DNA of 64,000 nucleotides from Chaunax sp. Z400 (GCA_037577475.1 CM075204.1:3841355-3905354), one strand, 5' to 3'. Positions 33,867-46,470 are shown, counted from the stretch's first letter. Numbers and translations: made by a program. Notes: generated by a model not told the origin, from the sequence alone.

Positions 33867-34369
33867 AATATCTATATATAGATATATCATGAAGGTAATA
33901 TTACTGTATTGTGTAAAATCAGTGATCCCGGGGCTCCTTCTATCCAGCCACATGCTGCTGGCTCTCTCCACCTACACCTGACAACACTGGTGAGGTTGGT
34001 TGATTTGTATTTGTTCAACCAGAGGTTGAGATATTTCAGATATTTCAGATATTTCAGATATGTGGTGGACTGACAGGCATTGCCATCATAGAGCTATGTG
34101 GGTCAGTTGGTGTTGCAGTAAGGAGATAAAATCTTACAATGTGTCGAGTTCAGTTCTGAACACTTGTCATCTGATCCTGTCACTTCTCTCATTTAAAATC
34201 ATTTCTTAACCTTTATTATCTGATGTTTTGGCTGTTACATGCAAACATCCACATATGTTTTCCACCTAATTACAGAGAACATCTAGACTCTTGTGTATAA
34301 TTAATTATTAATAATTAATATTATGGCTACTCTTATTGTTTTGGCCCACAGGCAGATGAAGATATTCTT
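33867..34369. other. Unannotated sequence with gatatttca repeats
   Basis: A nine-base unit (gatatttca) is repeated about 3.5 times at 34,028-34,060, and an AT palindrome-like run lies at 34,300-34,325. No gene is seen. Confidence 0.5.
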
Positions 34370-34585
34370 TTCAAAATGTACACATTCAGTGGTTAAACAT
34401 CATCTTATGGAGAAGGGGTGGGATTGAATAAGTTTGTACTTCTTCTCACTCCTTTTCTAATATGTAAAAATGTCAAGTGTTTTACAATTTCTTTTGCTTT
34501 ATGCTTTTCATTGTCTGTAAATATTATGTCCACTATCTTTACGTATTCGAAATAAACATCTCAATCAATCAATCAATCTTATTGG
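34370..34585 (+). mobile_element. Non-LTR retrotransposon 3' end with (TCAA)n tail
   Basis: The segment runs tatggagaaggggtgggatt, then gtttgtacttcttctcactc, an AT-rich middle, then tacgtattcgaaataaac, and ends in caatcaatcaatcaatc (34,564-34,580). This matches the 3' UTR of a LINE very common in fish. The simple-repeat tail is typical of target-primed reverse transcription. The copy is 5'-truncated with no coding part. Confidence 0.6.
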
Positions 34586-34800
34586 CAGAACCTTTAATTT
34601 CTGGCTGATTGTGATATTTCATTTTACAGCCTTTACAGGACAATACTGATGATACACATTCATGTATAGTATTCAAAGTATGCTGCCCTCTGTATTTAAC
34701 AAGTCATTCAGTTTGTATTAGTTTCTGATGTTGACACCTAAACAAATAAGTAGTGTAAAAGGTTATGTAGGGATGCTTCTATAGGTTCCCTTAGTCTCAT

Positions 34801-35036
34801 TATTTTTTTATTTTATTTTAGATACTGTATTCATCCCACAGGGGGAAATTCTCTCTCTGCATTTGACCCATCCCTGAGGAGCAGTGTGCTGCATTTACAT
34901 TATGGCACCCAGGGAGCAGATTGGGGTTCAGTATCTTCCTCAAGGATACTTCAACTTATAGAAGTATGGGGATTGGGGCTGGGGATTGAACCACCGACCT
35001 TCCGTTCCATGAACGACCGCTCTACCTCCTGAGCCT
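34801..35036 (-). mobile_element. tRNA-derived SINE with LINE-like 3' tail
   Basis: On the minus strand the head carries a box A-like ggctcaggaggtagagc (35,020-35,036) and a box B-like ggttcaatcccc (34,981-34,992). A core, agtatccttgaggaagatac (34,930-34,949), follows, and the 3' tail reads aatttccccctgtgggatga, then a (taaaa)n end near 34,810. Head, core and tail are all present, so this is the most complete SINE in the window. The tail matches LINE fragments at 31.98, 38.17 and 52.66 kb, which suggests how the SINE was mobilised. Confidence 0.8.
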
Positions 35037-37507
35037 GGTGTTTTCCCAGCTTTAATTGAATAACAGTACTGTAACTGGTAGCATTAGCGAGGTTAGCTGA
35101 CACTGTAGTAGTAGTAGTGTCTATACAATTTCATTGAGGATATGATGACATAAGAAAAGAGGCCAGTCCATCAGTCACAATGAGGGCTGCCCTACTTCAC
35201 AAAGCCCAAAATACTCATCCTAATGTAGCCTCATCCTGTGCATCACCTGTCAAAATAGAAACAGCTGCAACCACAACATTGTTAACCATTTCTGAGGCCT
35301 TGTCTTTTTAGAATTCACTGAGATACAGAGAGGAGCTCCATGATGAATGAGTTTGTGGTGCAGTGAGAGTGCAAGCAGCCCTTTTCCCCTCGCAGGATGT
35401 AGAAAGCCACAATAACAAACAGGCAGTGACATACATGGTAGACATGATGTATGGATATGCATGAACACAATCTCTCAGAAACTTTAAATACATTGCCATG
35501 CAGTACAATGTTAGCACCATGGGGGTACAGATGCAGCTACATGAGTATTAAACTGAAAAGAACTACATGACCTCATTCCTCAAGAGGATGGTAAACATCG
35601 TATTTAGTTCTCTTCTGAGTTTTCTGACCGGTGTTAAATGAATACAAAATAAATGCAAGGACAACTTTTCCATGCTTTAGTGGAGCCTTGAGTCATCTGA
35701 ATCTCAAATGTTGAAGGAATTATAAGTGATTGCTGGTTTTGGGACCACAGGGGGTCGACTAAATAATAGATTGTACAAGGTAATGTAATCCAATATAACA
35801 GAGCTGGAAGTTCATTTCTGACCTTGGAAATAATCTTAACTCAGTGGTGAATCTCCTCGTTTCTAAATGCAGACTCAGCACTGACCACAAACCATTCAAC
35901 ACCTTATCCATCATCCCAGCAGTTTGCTACACAAGGAAATGGATGGATTTCCATGAATTTGGGTAAAAGATCTCCAGAGAAAGAAACCAAAAGGATTTTC
36001 ACTAAATTCCATCGTTACTTTGGTTTCTGTATGTCTAAAAACATGCAAAGCTAACAATAAAGCAGATAAATTAAACATATGAATTCAATATATGCCAAGT
36101 AATTTTTCACAGAGAGAAAGAAAGAAAGAGAGAGAGAAAGAATGAAAGAACAAAAGAATCATAAATAAAGAAGTATAAATTTAAAAAACTGAAAATTGAC
36201 AATAAAATTTAAAAACAATATGTACAATATGTTAATTAAAAGAAATCAGTCAAAAGTATACACAAAGTATTTCAGGATGATGTATTTCTGGATGGTGAAA
36301 CACAATCTGCTCATCTCTGATCTACAGGTCTGTTGTGTTGTTCATACGCCTGTTTGGATTAAACACAGTGAAGTGAGACGTTTGGTCCCACTGGTCTGCA
36401 ATCAGAGACTGGGCCAATCTGCAGCGATGCTTACTGAGGACCAGAGCCAATCACACAGCTGCTCTTGGCAGCCATTAGCAGACTCATCACAACATGCTGT
36501 GTTGGGTATTTCAGGTGTTCTGCACAGGTCCTCCAAGTCACAATAACAATCCTGTAAACCTGCTGGTTTGTGAGTAATTTATCCGGTATTGCTCAGAGCC
36601 AAACTATAATGAACACAAATCCATAGACATGCTTCTTTCCACTATAAGGTCACTAAAAAAAGGAGATGATCCCATGGTTTAAGGAAAGGTGAGAAACACC
36701 TTCAGGACTGTAGATGTTGAAAAAGTCTCCAATCACATATTTTCAGCCTGTAAATGTTTTGCTTCAACTGGAACTGAAGTTGAAATTAAAATCAGTGTGT
36801 CACACATACATATATATATGTATATATGTATCTTCTAAATGTCTTCTTGTTTACTTAATATGCATTATTTCTGCTTGTATTGCTGTGTACGTGTTGCTAT
36901 TTCTCATTGGCCAACCATAAAAAAAGCTTAATGGAAGAATTTATGACTGCACATGCTCCCACTGCAGGTAGGCTACGGCCGGGTGGACCACCACAGACTC
37001 ATCACCTGCAGTGAGGGGAAAATCACTGTTGCTATGGAAACACCACTTAGGAAACCCATGATCCCAGACACACATGCTGCCTTTAGCCTAATTTTCTCAA
37101 ATTCATACTGGTCCATCAGGTGTTGTTATGAATGCTGAGAAACATTCACTCTTATTAATCCTCAGCATTCTGCCATGGGATCAGTAGGATAATTACACTG
37201 AAGAGGGCTGCTCTGTCATTCATGTTATCCTGAGCAGTGATTTTAGTTACCACAACAAGAGAGCACAGCCTCTATAATAAATCATACCAATCAAGATTAT
37301 TATCTGATGGATCAAAACCCTGATTGGACAAAATGACAAAACTAAAATGGAGTCAAATTAATTGCAAGCTAATATTTAGCAAACTCACCAAAAGGTCCCT
37401 GTCCCAAACACATTTAACCTTGACTTTTAAAAGGTAATATATCAAAGGTAAAATGTTCAACAAGTCATTCACAGCTGCCACATTGTCTGTAAAGTAATAT
37501 ACCTTTA
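35037..37507. other. Unannotated non-coding block
   Basis: A (gaaa/gaga) purine run lies at 36,111-36,155 and an atatatgtatatatgta run at 36,815-36,832. The 116-codon plus frame at 36,196-36,546 is AT-rich at its start and has no domain. No gene is called. Confidence 0.4.
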
Positions 37508-37700
37508 GGGAAAAGTACTTATTAGCTGCATTAGCTGAGAGTTTAGTGAGAAGACTGATGGCACTGTGAATGAGCTGGTAAGACTCCTCCTGATTTAAGT
37601 GTTGATGCTAAGCTAAGCTAACTATGTCCTGAATTCATATATGACAGGCAGGCATGGGAGACATCTTCCTACTCTTGGCAAGAAAGCAAAGAAAATTCAC
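37508..37700. mobile_element. Short fold-back MITE
   Basis: The left arm (37,508-37,560) reads gggaaaagtacttatt, gctgagagttta and gtgagaagactgatgg. The right arm (37,652-37,695) is its diverged inverse, with gggagacatcttcctactct and tggcaagaaagcaaag. The centre has gctaagctaagctaac, typical of a fish MITE whose full form is longer. There is no coding capacity. Confidence 0.55.
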
Positions 37701-37839
37701 AAGCCGGGATCAGTAACATGAAGGCTGTCGGAAGAAATCTGACATTTTTCTGTTTTTTCTGTTTCGCTTTTACAAAAAATGCACTAATCAATATTCTTAC
37801 ATGAACAATGGATGAAGTGGCTGAGTGTACGACCAACCA

Positions 37840-37901
37840 CTAGAGGCCTACAGCCTCGGTATATGGGGGGCGTTCCAACCACTGGGCTATCTGCGCCCCA
37901 C
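37840..37901 (-). mobile_element. tRNA-derived SINE head, truncated
   Basis: The minus strand begins tggggcgcagatagcccagt, continues ggttggaacg and gtatatcga-type sequence (cataccgaggctgt on this strand), then stops before box B. It is the same family as the SINE at 15,931-16,100, which shares ggggcgcagatag and cgaggct. Only the 5' third remains. Confidence 0.65.
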
Positions 37902-38139
37902 AGCTTAACTGTTTTGACTCTCTTTGCTCTTATTAACCTAATTTTCAGCCACAACATGCAGCAGTTTTAAGGAGAGAAAACATCAGATAAACCTACATTA
38001 CGCCGACTCAATCTGACATGATAAACAAAGGGAGTCAGATATTTCCATCATGGGCTGATGAAGACCGAACCAAAACTATATGGTGAGTGAAATTTGGAAA
38101 ATCAATAGGTGGCCAAATATTTGAATCCAAATTACTGCT

Positions 38140-38290
38140 AATGATACTTGATAGAATAGAATGGAATAACACTTTATTAATCCCCCGAGGGGGAAATTCA
38201 GGGTGTCACAGCAGCACAGTGTACCGAATAAGATAAAAATGAAGTGCAACACAGAGTGCATGAAGAACAATAAATCTGCTGGACGTGTAG
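38140..38290 (-). mobile_element. LINE 3' end fragment
   Basis: The plus strand reads gatagaatagaat, then cactttattaatcccccgag, then ggggaaattcagggt and cacagcagcacagt. This is the reverse complement of a common fish LINE 3' UTR end. No coding part is attached, so it is 5'-truncated. Confidence 0.6.
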
Positions 38291-40155
38291 ATCGGTGACA
38301 GAGTGTTGTTCACCATAACAACATTCACCAGGTTATAACATTTCAACTGTGTCTACAGGTTAAAAACGTGAGAAAAAAGTAGCTGTAATATAAAGTCTAT
38401 GTCCTTCCTAGCAGGCTGTATCATCTCATCTGAACAAATTCATATTAATGCAACACCAAAGTTGTGAAAAAGTTCAAAAGTAAGACAAAAACTGCTCACA
38501 GTCCAGTCAGGAAAGATCGGCTTCATCAGCCAAAATGCTGTACATACTGTACAGAGAGCAAACCTTGTAACTCCGCCTTTGACACCATTACATAAAGCTC
38601 AGGCACACAGAGAAGAGATCACATGTTGCGGTCATTAATGCATCATCATAATGAACTCTTTGCTTTCCACTAAGGTCGCCTGAGGACCTGGCATCCACAA
38701 AGAAATGACTTTTTCCTCTTGGACACAGGCTCCAAGCCTCGCTCTATTGTTAGCTCATGTGTCCTGTAATATGTCAACAATTATCTTGCTCTGCAATTAT
38801 TGCAGCGCCGGCAGTGACATGGAAATGTGGAAAACAAAGAGGGAAAAAGCACAAAGGCAGGCTTAACGACTGACTGGAGTTGCTGAGTAAACCCTGTGAG
38901 AGTTGCATGTGGTTAAACAATTAACAAATTAGCCGACTGGATAAATAATGTGATTCCATGTGTTTATTCAGAGGCATGCTTGGAGGCGAAGACACTTCAA
39001 ATGCAGCGTGCTGATGCTGATGCTGAGTCAGTATTATGTTTACAGTGATGCTAAAACAAGTGCAGCAGCTGGAAAACAGCAAAACAGCCAAAGACCTTCC
39101 TACAAGAAACTGAACAGAGGTTCAGGAAAACAGAGATACTGATAGAAACACAAACTCCTTTTGCACCAATCACACCATGAAAACTCTCTTAAGTAGGAAA
39201 CCATGAAAACAATGCATGATGTGAGCGAGGGGAGAGTGACGGGAGGCACAAATGTGTTTGTATCCACATTCATGCAATATGGAGGAGGTAATCATCACTG
39301 TGGCAAAGTCAAAGTGGCTTTTCAGAACAGCAGCAGAGGAGTGCATTAGCTGTTCATTAGCCACGAGGCAGGGAGCCATGAGCACATTGATTATGTCTGT
39401 GTGCAGCGCCAGAACCTTTGTCTGTGGCCGCCGGACATCAGAGAACCGCTGTCTCTGTCGCACAGAACCACCAATACTGATGTTCACCTGACGCCTCACT
39501 GAGGACCCAGGAGACACATTCAAACACAAATTATTACCAGACATCACTGCCTTGACACAGCAAACCAAACAGGTCAAATGTGAGGAATGTTTTCCAATTC
39601 AGCGAGGCAAAGTTTGCTAAAAGGTGCATTAAAATAAAATTTAAAAGAAATGATCAACCAGACAAGCCTGTCCGTCCGGCTGTTTGTCTGACCTTTTGTC
39701 TGATGATGATGGGAGGGAGAAGGGGAGGCGAAGAGGAGGAGCAGTGACTTCATGTCTGTAACGTGTGAAAACTTCAATAAGAAAGAAAAATGAATTAAAG
39801 ACACATCTGCAAAAACGTTGACAAGACAGCTGAAACTGCAAACAAGGTCAATTGTGACTCTTTCTATAATGAATTTGGTGCTTTTATAGTTAAAAAAATC
39901 TTTGTGAGACGAGAACAGTGATAATCTGTGACACCATGAGATGGTAAAGAAGTCGTGACCGAGCCTCTGACAGAAGCACCACTGTGCATGTTCAACGCAG
40001 CCTGTGGAAGTAAACACAGATGTTTGAGATGTTTTAGGTGTAAACACCAGGCCAGCGACTGTCATTGGACTGAATAGGTTACCTCATTTGTTTAAGAGCC
40101 CAGTCCTGTCTAATAATACCACCTGGTACCTTAATACTCAATAGTTCACTGGTAA
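38291..40155. other. Unannotated non-coding block
   Basis: Minus-strand frames of 135 codons (39,170-39,577) and 163 codons (39,574-40,065) are among the longest non-repetitive frames in the window. They overlap only by their ends, show no domain, and start and stop without splice-like context. I do not call genes. Confidence 0.35.
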
Positions 40156-40410
40156 AGCTCAGGCATCTTGAAGTGGGCGATGATGGATGACCTCCCTCTC
40201 ACTCCTCTCCCACTTCAGGCGTCTCCTGTCCTGACCTGAACCAACTGTGTCCTGGTCAGAGCCGTCATAAATCACCTCGGTATTGTATTCGCTGTCATCA
40301 AACTGGCCTCCATCAGTCCCGGAGGCTTGATCCTGGTCCAGCCCTGTTCCCTTAGACAATGCTGAGGCCAGTTCTGTTGCCCAGCTTCGGCTCTTACCCA
40401 GAACCACACC
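40156..40410 (-). other. Exon-like open frame, unidentified
   Basis: A minus-strand frame of about 82 codons ends in a stop at 40,159. It reads WATELASALSKGTG, then an acidic D/Q/S/G-rich stretch (FDDSEYNTEVIYDGSDQD) and a basic end (RRRLKWERSE). Codon choice looks more protein-like than in neighbouring chance frames, with many G/C third positions. Upstream the same frame is closed by stops; ctggcag near 40,413 could be a splice acceptor but lacks a good pyrimidine tract. A gtaagag donor-like site lies inside it. I do not recognise the protein. It may be a terminal exon, a pseudogene piece or chance. Confidence 0.25.
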
Positions 40411-41224
40411 CTGCCAGCATCCCCAACAGGGTTCCCCATGTCAGGGGTCTTAAATCCTTCTGCTCCCAACGGTCCAACGCTGCTGATGGTGTGAACACCA
40501 CCAGCACTTACAAACACTTCAAAATGGTAGATGCATGGCTAACTGAGCTTTAGCTATGCTACACCCTAAATGTTCAGAGTATGAATTATAAAGGCTGGCC
40601 AGTTCTTACATACTGCACCTTTAAATGATCACAAAATAACACATGATTCATTAAAGTAATAAAGGAGTTACTTTACTGTCAGCAGTTGTTGTGCATGCTG
40701 CTGTGGTGTTACACAGAGTCTGATGGGTGTTATTGGTTTGTTCACTGATCACAGTAGGAGTGAGGTCTCTCTTCAACTGCTCCAAAGTATGCCGTAAGCT
40801 TAATGGAAGAACTGGGACTCGTTTGTGTGTGCTTAAATTAGCTTCCTACATTTGCACATGCACTGAGCCTGTAATGCAATAAGCCTCTCATTAGCCTCTG
40901 TGAACTTTTGATATCCTCGATTTTTAACGTTGTGTTTTGCATTGCATCAAGATACTCTGGCCCCAGTTCAAAAAAGATGGAGTCATTTTTTGCAAGTTGC
41001 AAATTATGTGGTTACTTTTTTCTTTAGGTACAGAGTTTTCTTGTAAAATGGATTGTGTGTATCCTTGAGGCCCAGCAGATGATTTCCTGAATATTGAATA
41101 TAGAGCATTATTTACAGCCACAAAGTGTTCTTCACTGACAGTGATGATATTTGTATTTATTACAATGCTTCTTTGTGTATTATTGCCACCAATGAACAAG
41201 AACTGGTTTCAAAACCTAATGTGT
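40411..41224. other. Unannotated non-coding sequence
   Basis: A MITE-like terminal phrase, acatactgcacctttaaa, occurs near 40,608-40,625, but no partner end was found. The rest is unassigned. Confidence 0.4.
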
Positions 41225-41375
41225 GTCTTTTGGAGGGTGGGTTTGTTAATATTATATGTTTAGGTATTTTATTTGTTATAATCTTATGTCACTTGTTGCT
41301 GTATTCCCTCTAATGCACATTTAAAGCACATTGAGTTTATACCTAATAAATGAGCTATATAAATTAAATTACCTT
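41225..41375 (+). mobile_element. Interspersed repeat 3' end (ctatataaat type)
   Basis: The run ttatgtcacttgttgctgta, then atgcacatttaaagcacatt, then atgagctatataaattaaat resembles a 3' end found on many fish interspersed repeats (aaagcactttga followed by gctatataaataaa). The element class is uncertain and no tandem tail is kept. Confidence 0.4.
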
Positions 41376-42689
41376 TAACGCATATCAAAACCAAACCATA
41401 AATTCCAGAAATACACTGGAAACACCCACAGCAAAAAAAGTAAAGGTATTCCTTTTCTTTTTATGAACCTGCTGCTACAATGAGGACAATCTAACTTGTG
41501 ACCAGCTGCTAAAAAATCTCAAAATCTATCTACATTTAATCAAGATTTAACATAAATATAAACATAACCTGACTTAATAGCTGACAATAAAGACTATAAT
41601 TACCTTATCAATTTTTAAAATTATCAATTTCCCGCCACCTTATTGGTTTGTTTTCCTCTGAACTACTTCCTGAGTGATGGACCAACTATTAATTAGTTTT
41701 GGTTTTGTGTGGCATAACCATGTGACCTTAAATGAGGTATATTCTTTGGCTATAAATCATTTTATTCACAGAATGACAAAAAATTGATCTATTTAATATG
41801 TCACAAATTCCAGCAAATTTTATCAATAAATTTAGTATGAATACCCAAACAGTGTTGCAGTATTTGACTGCTAAATATATATTTACAACTACTTTCACTA
41901 TCCTCAGTAAAGTCCAGGGTCCTAACAATAAAGCTATGACCCTGAATATCACTTGGTATTTTGCTAAAGGACACTTCAGCAGAGTTCTCCTGCTCTAAGC
42001 AGTGGTGCTCCTCATTCTTATGGCCTAATGTTTATCTCGTCACACTAGCAGCCATGTTCCTGTCTGATAACAGCCTCTGTGGAGAAGAAGGCATAAGACC
42101 CCCCACTTTCTTCCACTTCAGACCTCCTAATCGCTCCATTCATGTCCACCCAGCCCCATGAACCTCCTTCACCGTCAGGTCTGGTCTACTGGGACTCCTC
42201 TCACTGACATAGGATGAGATTTGCTGCACGTATCGTCTCTATAATGCAGAGTCTTCCCACCACACTCCCCCCTACAGTGGTGCCACTGGGAGGGGATACG
42301 TGGTGATCCTCAGAAGGCAAAAGGCACAATGGGTGGTGAAGAGTTCCCAGTGAGCACAAATGTTGCCTCTAAGGTGCTCTGTTGCTGCTCAATGTGTTGC
42401 TCACCCTCCTCCAACTTCACATTAACCAAAAGGTTCTCGCTTACACAAAACCCTTTTAGCTGAAAAGGGAGACATTTTTTCTTTGCCTTTTCAGAACCTT
42501 CTGCGTTCACATGGCATTGTTTCCGAAATGATCCCTGAACACACAGATCCACAAAAACGAGTGACAACGCTGTAGCCTGTATTCCAAGGCAGTAGTTGGT
42601 GGTGTAACTTTTCACAGTGGTGGCTCAGCAAATCTACATTGGAGGAGGGTTAAACTAAACAGAGTCTGCAGCACAAACAAAACCGGACA
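41376..42689. other. Unannotated non-coding block
   Basis: AT-rich to 42,000, then mixed composition. Short frames at 41,728-41,998 on both strands and 42,310-42,615 (-) have no domain. Nothing is bounded. Confidence 0.4.
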
Positions 42690-42951
42690 GGCCGACGTTG
42701 TTTGTTTGTTGTTGTTCTAGTAGACTGTTTGGTGTCTGTGTACACGACAAAGGCACATGCACGAAGCGGGGCCGTGTCATCGCTTTCAGCCTGCTCATTT
42801 ACACGACACCGATACAGTGGCTGCATTCAGGAGCCCGTTTTTAAAAGTTTGGTTTCAGTCTCTGCAAACGCCGTTCTGTATAAACAGACGGCCAAAACGC
42901 AACAAAAGGTTTCAGTTGTTGGGTGAAACAGACATCGTGTAAACGGCCCCT
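42690..42951 (-). mobile_element. Non-autonomous DNA transposon fragment
   Basis: The right edge reads cgtgtaaacggcccctaa, so the minus strand begins with ggggccgtttacacg, a common terminal motif in a fish non-autonomous DNA transposon. The interior keeps gtacacgac, cctgctcatttacacgac, gccgttct and aaaacgcaac motifs of the same type. The left end is not clear and the copy may be truncated. Confidence 0.5.
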
Positions 42952-44509
42952 AAATCAACTCTTATCAGGATGCTGAATCCTGGAGAAAAGCTTAGGCTTT
43001 GTCACAATGTTCACAGACTTCACTTTGTAAGATCAGTTTAATGTGTCCATACTTTCAATAACATCTGTGTCAGTAATTTACAAAGGGATAAATAGGGCTG
43101 TTCTATGTCATTCATACTTTTTACCACCTGGTGTGAACAAATGACCAATAGAAATCCCTGTTAGGTTTTTCCTATCAAACCTGGCAGTTTTATAATACAT
43201 GATTAATTATGAATGCATTGGACCAGAATGATTTGTGCTGATACACCTTTCTTGTCATGATGGGTCATACTGATACTTGATCCTGTCTTATCTTATCAGA
43301 CTGTTGTGGATATAAACACCAGTAATGTGTCTGATTCTTCTATCTTGTTGCAAAGCTTCAGTTTTGTCATTTGCATTGTGTTCTTGAGTCCAAATTATAT
43401 GCAGTCAGTCTTTTAGATGATTATAATCCTGCTGTATTATTGCAAATCACTGCATCAAAAATGGGATCTGAGAAGAGTTGTAAGGTGCATCATATTCACC
43501 AGCAGAAAAAACTGCAGGCAAGACATCAAGCACAACTCATACTGCAGGTCCTGGCACTGTTTACAACCACTGCTGATCACTGGCTGGTTGCACATCATGC
43601 TGCTGCCAATAATGCTGCTCTGTCCATGTGAGTCTGTTCAGCTTGAGTGCAGTTTGTAATCAGATTTAATCATCCTCATGTCTGGGTTCGACTATCCTCT
43701 GATCCCTCCCAGAATTGGTGTCTTTTCTTTTTTCTTTTGTTCTTCGTGCACATTGAAGGTATCGGTGTTTTAGATCTGATTAAACATTTTTTACCTAGAA
43801 AGAGCTTTACAACTCAGTGAGTGCTGCCACACCCATCCTCTGTCTCTTTAACAGAGCATTTACCAGTGTTGGTCCATTTCCTCCAGGACTCCAGTGCTTG
43901 TTATCATTGTAGCACCCTTATCTCTCTGTTGCTCTTGCTTTGCTGACCTGACCTTCCACTGTCCATTTATGTATGTGTCTCTCTGTGAGAGACGGGCGTT
44001 GACAGAGATTATATGGCCCTCCAGGCAGCTGTAAAGGATGTCTTACGGCACCATGCTGTTCCAGATGCAATGCTTTTCCCGAGACTGCAGCGTGGAGGAG
44101 GTTTGATGTTAGGATGAGGGAGTGAATTGATCTGCTAGGAGTTTGAGGGGGAAGAAGACCAAAGGAGGGATAGACAGTTTCTTTTCATGTACCACAGAGG
44201 AGATTAATGTCCAGCTAGTCGCATGGAAAAAAAAGGGAATCAAACAAGGCGACAGCATGAAGCCCTTTTCTCACTTTCTTGTATTCCCCAGTGTCAAAAT
44301 ATGACAATCCAATTAGTGCTCCATTTCAGACAATTCACGGCTGTTCACTGAGTGTCAAGCCTAAGAAGAAAGAGAAGAAGAGGCGAGGATGGAGCCTTGA
44401 CATTGTTAAAGGTCCGTTGAAGACAACACCTTGTGTATGTGCAAGGAAAAGGGAGCTAAGGCAGGAGCTAAGGAAAAGCAAATGTTAAAGGTCCAATCTG
44501 TTGGATTTA
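42952..44509. other. Unannotated non-coding block
   Basis: Frames at 43,371-43,659 overlap in two registers with no domain. The phrases gttaaaggtcc at 44,406 and 44,483 are typical MITE ends, but no fold-back pair was found apart from the hairpin that follows. Confidence 0.4.
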
Positions 44510-44552
44510 ATGGGATCTATCTGCATATTCATTGCATGCAGATAGATCCCAT
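44510..44552. other. Perfect 17-bp stem-loop
   Basis: The arms atgggatctatctgcat (44,510-44,526) and atgcagatagatcccat (44,536-44,552) are exact complements around a 9-nt loop. The preceding ttaaaggtccaatctgttgg resembles the start of a fish MITE, so the hairpin is probably a collapsed MITE. A small structured RNA is possible but unsupported. Confidence 0.7.
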
Positions 44553-46387
44553 GTTTCCATTGGTTGGTTGGTTTGTTAGCTGGATTACGCAAACAACACT
44601 AAATGGATTTCCACACAACTTTTACATTTTGGTGAAGAGCTAAGTAGTCTTGTAGGCCTGTTGGCCTTGGAACAGGTAGGTGGTCTACAGTACATAGTAC
44701 CATTCAAATGATGTTCTGTTTTCATTCATGTCTGATCAACTCGGTTACCTTGGAATGAGCCCTTTTTATCATCAGTCATGTTAGAAGTCATCCAATTACT
44801 GACCCTGTCAATCTTACCTTGATCAGAGGTCAAACTAAAGAAATCATTCAGCAGTGTAAGGACACCTCAACGGACTAATACAGCGTCGGTTTTTTCAATG
44901 AACCTAATCTGAAGTGGTGTCCAAGTGTAACACCGATATTTGTTAGACCACTGAGGAACTTTTCAAGCAATAAAAACGGAGTTTTCAGAGGAAACAAACA
45001 ATCAATAACAGACAAAGCTGAAAAACGTTTTTTTTAAAACTCACTACTTTAATTGCACACTACACACTTCATTGGCACTGAACATTATTAGGTGTAAATT
45101 GTGAGGACTGGAATCAGTGTCATTGATGGAGATACCAAATCATGTTTCAGTCTTTCAGAGCGGCATAACGTCAAGGAGAAGATGTCAATCTAATCTCCAG
45201 AAGAATCTCCCGAGGCTCCAGCGTAATCTGTTCGAACCGATGTGAACACACGGACACACAAGCCGAATTAAGCAAGCCTATTGGACAGCTTTTACCCCCT
45301 GGTTCAGCTGCTTCCAACTTTTTTTACATTACATACAGATGCAGGGGTGTGACGTCTGAAGCTGCTGTAATCAACAGGTTTTCAGAGCTGCAGTGCAACA
45401 AGACCAATCCTTGAAAGCATCAGTGCAGTATTGATGTGTCTTGGCTGGACTCCAGCCCCACTCAGAGCGCTCTTAAAGAGACTCCGGCCAAAATATTGTG
45501 TGGGATAGAGCCAATCAACGACACAACATGCAGTAATTGGACAAGCCAAGAATGGGTTTTCCTTGTTTACAGGACACACCCGGGGCCAAAGGTTCTCTTG
45601 TCCATAAATGAGCTCAATCAGTGACAAACAATACATCCTCCTGTTGTAGACTGTTTGTCTCATAAGGAGATTCACTCTGCTTTGTTGTAAGGAATGTAGC
45701 TAATGTTCTGACGAACGTGTTGAAACCAAGCTCTCTCTTATCACTATATCATTTATTTATTGATGAATAAACAGAGTCTATCTGTCAACGGAGACATTTC
45801 ACAACCAGTGTCTTATCTGAGATGCTTGTTTGGAGAAGGCTGAGCACCAGACTGACGATACAGGAGGCAGATAAAATCCTCCAGCAGAGATCAGTCATTA
45901 ATGAAACAAACCGATCAAATAAGGCTGATCTGTCCTTCCACACTTTACCCCGTCTTCATCATCCATTTGAAGCCTTTTTGGCATGTTTGTGGTACAACTT
46001 GCAAGGGTCTTTCATTTTAGTGTCCAAATGAGCTTCAAATACAACCCCTGACCTTAAACCTAACTGTAGCATCAAAGTGTTATTAGTCAGTGAGCAACAC
46101 CGTAAAACAAAAATCAGAAAAACAAAAAATGTCAAATTTAAGTAAAATATTCTAATTCAAATTAAGTCAGAAAACAATTTACAGTATATTTCAGTTAGGT
46201 TTACTCATTTTTTTCTAAATTATTATGATCAAAAACTTTCAATGTGCGACAGCAAAAAAAAAACGGTTTATGCATTTTCTGTAAGGTTCCTGGAGGCAGA
46301 GCATGCGCACTAAAATCACCCCTTTACTGCAGGGCCTCCAGATACAAACAGCCATTCAACTACTAGGATTAACATTTAATCATACAT
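44553..46387. other. Unannotated non-coding block
   Basis: A 97-codon minus frame (45,382-45,675) and its plus-strand shadow have no domain. No repeats are bounded. Confidence 0.4.
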
Positions 46388-46470
46388 TATACCTTTGTCC
46401 CAGCTGGATTCCAACCCACAATCTTGGTGCTGTAATGCAATGGTGCTATCCACTACGCCACCATGCTGGT
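46388..46470 (-). mobile_element. tRNA-derived SINE head
   Basis: On the minus strand, box A-like tggcgtagtggatagca (46,444-46,460) precedes box B-like gggttggaatcc (46,406-46,417), with catggtggcg at the start. It resembles the head missing from the SINE at 60,528-60,866, which keeps acagcaagaaggt where this copy has acagcaccaagattgt. The body is absent. Confidence 0.65.

Noticed and set aside
39170..40065. Two long minus-strand frames of 135 and 163 codons
   Set aside because: There is no recognisable motif, they lie in different registers, and they show no initiation or splice signals.
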